A stretch of DNA of 16,457 bases, taken from positions 1-16,457 of the forward strand of contig JALLBK010000264.1 in NCBI GenBank assembly GCA_036940085.1, given 5' to 3'. The notes beneath the pieces were generated by a model. The model was not told the DNA's origin, did no database searches, and saw only the letters and a program-made list of their open reading frames with translations. The DNA is from Discostella pseudostelligera. Its lineage: Eukaryota; Bacillariophyta; Thalassiosirophyceae; Thalassiosirales; Thalassiosiraceae. The position numbers and the translations under genes were made by a program. Below, piece by piece: positions 16,145-16,457 of the stretch. Position 1 is the first letter of the stretch. Each line of letters starts with the position of its first letter.

Positions 16145-16353
16145 TGGTTTCAGAATCAAAAGGGAGAAACCATTTCGAAGGAGCGTGTACTAATTCCAAA
16201 CTAAACTAGCTTTGGAATGGGCGAGAGAAGAAGAAGAAACCCAAAATCACAAGAAAATGATCACAGGTACCTTTCTGTGTAGAAGTACTCGTCTTCTTGT
16301 TCTTTCGAAGAAATCACTGCCTCGTTAATTCTTTCCAATCAAGAAGGAAAGAA
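16145..16353. repeat. Three perfect short inverted repeats in 210 bp
   Basis: The arms are TGGTTTC/GAAACCA (16145-16151 and 16166-16172), ATTCCAAA/TTTGGAAT (16193-16200 and 16211-16218, 10-base loop) and TTCTTTCC/GGAAAGAA (16329-16336 and 16346-16353, 9-base loop). A fourth, GGGTAC/GTACCC, lies at 16430-16455. No coding or RNA gene explains them. Confidence 0.6.
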
Positions 16354-16457
16354 GATATCACAAAGACCCGCATGAAATCATGATGCAAAGAAGGCTTCTA
16401 TGAGGCCATGTCTGGAGGCAGAAAATTTTGGGTACTCAAATCGAGTTATGTACCCCT

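Larger units (their letters stand above)
15729..16457. other. NDK upstream region and right end, no gene recognised
   Basis: This 729-bp stretch holds the NDK promoter on its left side. Two E2F-like sites and a TGACGTGG element lie inside, and several perfect short inverted repeats lie beyond 16145. Both strands were read in all frames: the longest open frames are short and show no recognisable protein. The last 250 bases are rich in purine runs and differ in texture from the rest. A gene beginning past the edge, or an old mobile element, cannot be excluded. Confidence 0.5.

Noticed and set aside
16257..16331. 24-codon plus-strand open frame (M-I-T-G-T-F...) at the right end
   Set aside because: Very short, no similarity recognised; ACAG|GTACCT inside could be a splice donor, but nothing downstream in the window supports an exon.
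1..16457. Transfer RNA, CRISPR array, bacterial operon or phage element
   Set aside because: No tRNA B-box with matching arms, no spaced repeats and no prokaryotic gene arrangement were seen on either strand.

Overview
The window looks like nuclear DNA from a diatom or close stramenopile relative. Three genes encode a signal peptide followed by an A|F cleavage motif (ASAFAP-type), the bipartite targeting signal for plastids of red-algal secondary origin. One of them is a red-lineage light-harvesting protein. Introns are few and short (94-381 bp), with GT-AG borders and one exception.

Layout, left to right: an 18-bp tandem repeat that may be the start of a minus-strand gene leaving the window (1-87); RPB8, a subunit shared by RNA polymerases I, II and III (+, 567-1028); a KATNAL2-type katanin p60-like AAA ATPase (+, 1498-3144); a plastid-targeted tRNase Z in four exons (-, 3286-6330); BOP1/Erb1, a ribosome-biogenesis WD40 protein in two exons (+, 6956-9831); a plastid light-harvesting-like protein in three exons, probably of the RedCAP group (-, 10135-11770); a plastid CRTISO-like FAD oxidoreductase (+, 12294-14270); nucleoside diphosphate kinase in four exons (-, 14679-15728); and about 730 bp with no recognised gene at the right end.

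Genes alternate in direction, giving two divergent promoters (tRNase Z/BOP1, 625 bp; LHC-like/CRTISO-like, 523 bp) and three convergent 3' junctions (141, 303 and 408 bp). The LHC-like/CRTISO-like pair joins a pigment-binding antenna protein to a carotenoid-type enzyme. Their shared promoter holds TGACGTCA, a G-box, a 9-bp-arm inverted repeat and an adjoining 14-bp palindrome with an ACGT core. E2F-like TTCCCGCC sites occur at the left end, between tRNase Z and BOP1, and upstream of NDK.

Most of the window is conserved housekeeping and plastid genes. The points most worth a second look are the LHC/CRTISO-like promoter, the GT...CG first intron of NDK, the SAP-like motif and low-complexity N-terminus of the plastid tRNase Z, and the C-terminal extension of the LHC-like protein. 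All gene identities come from reading motifs; no database search was run.
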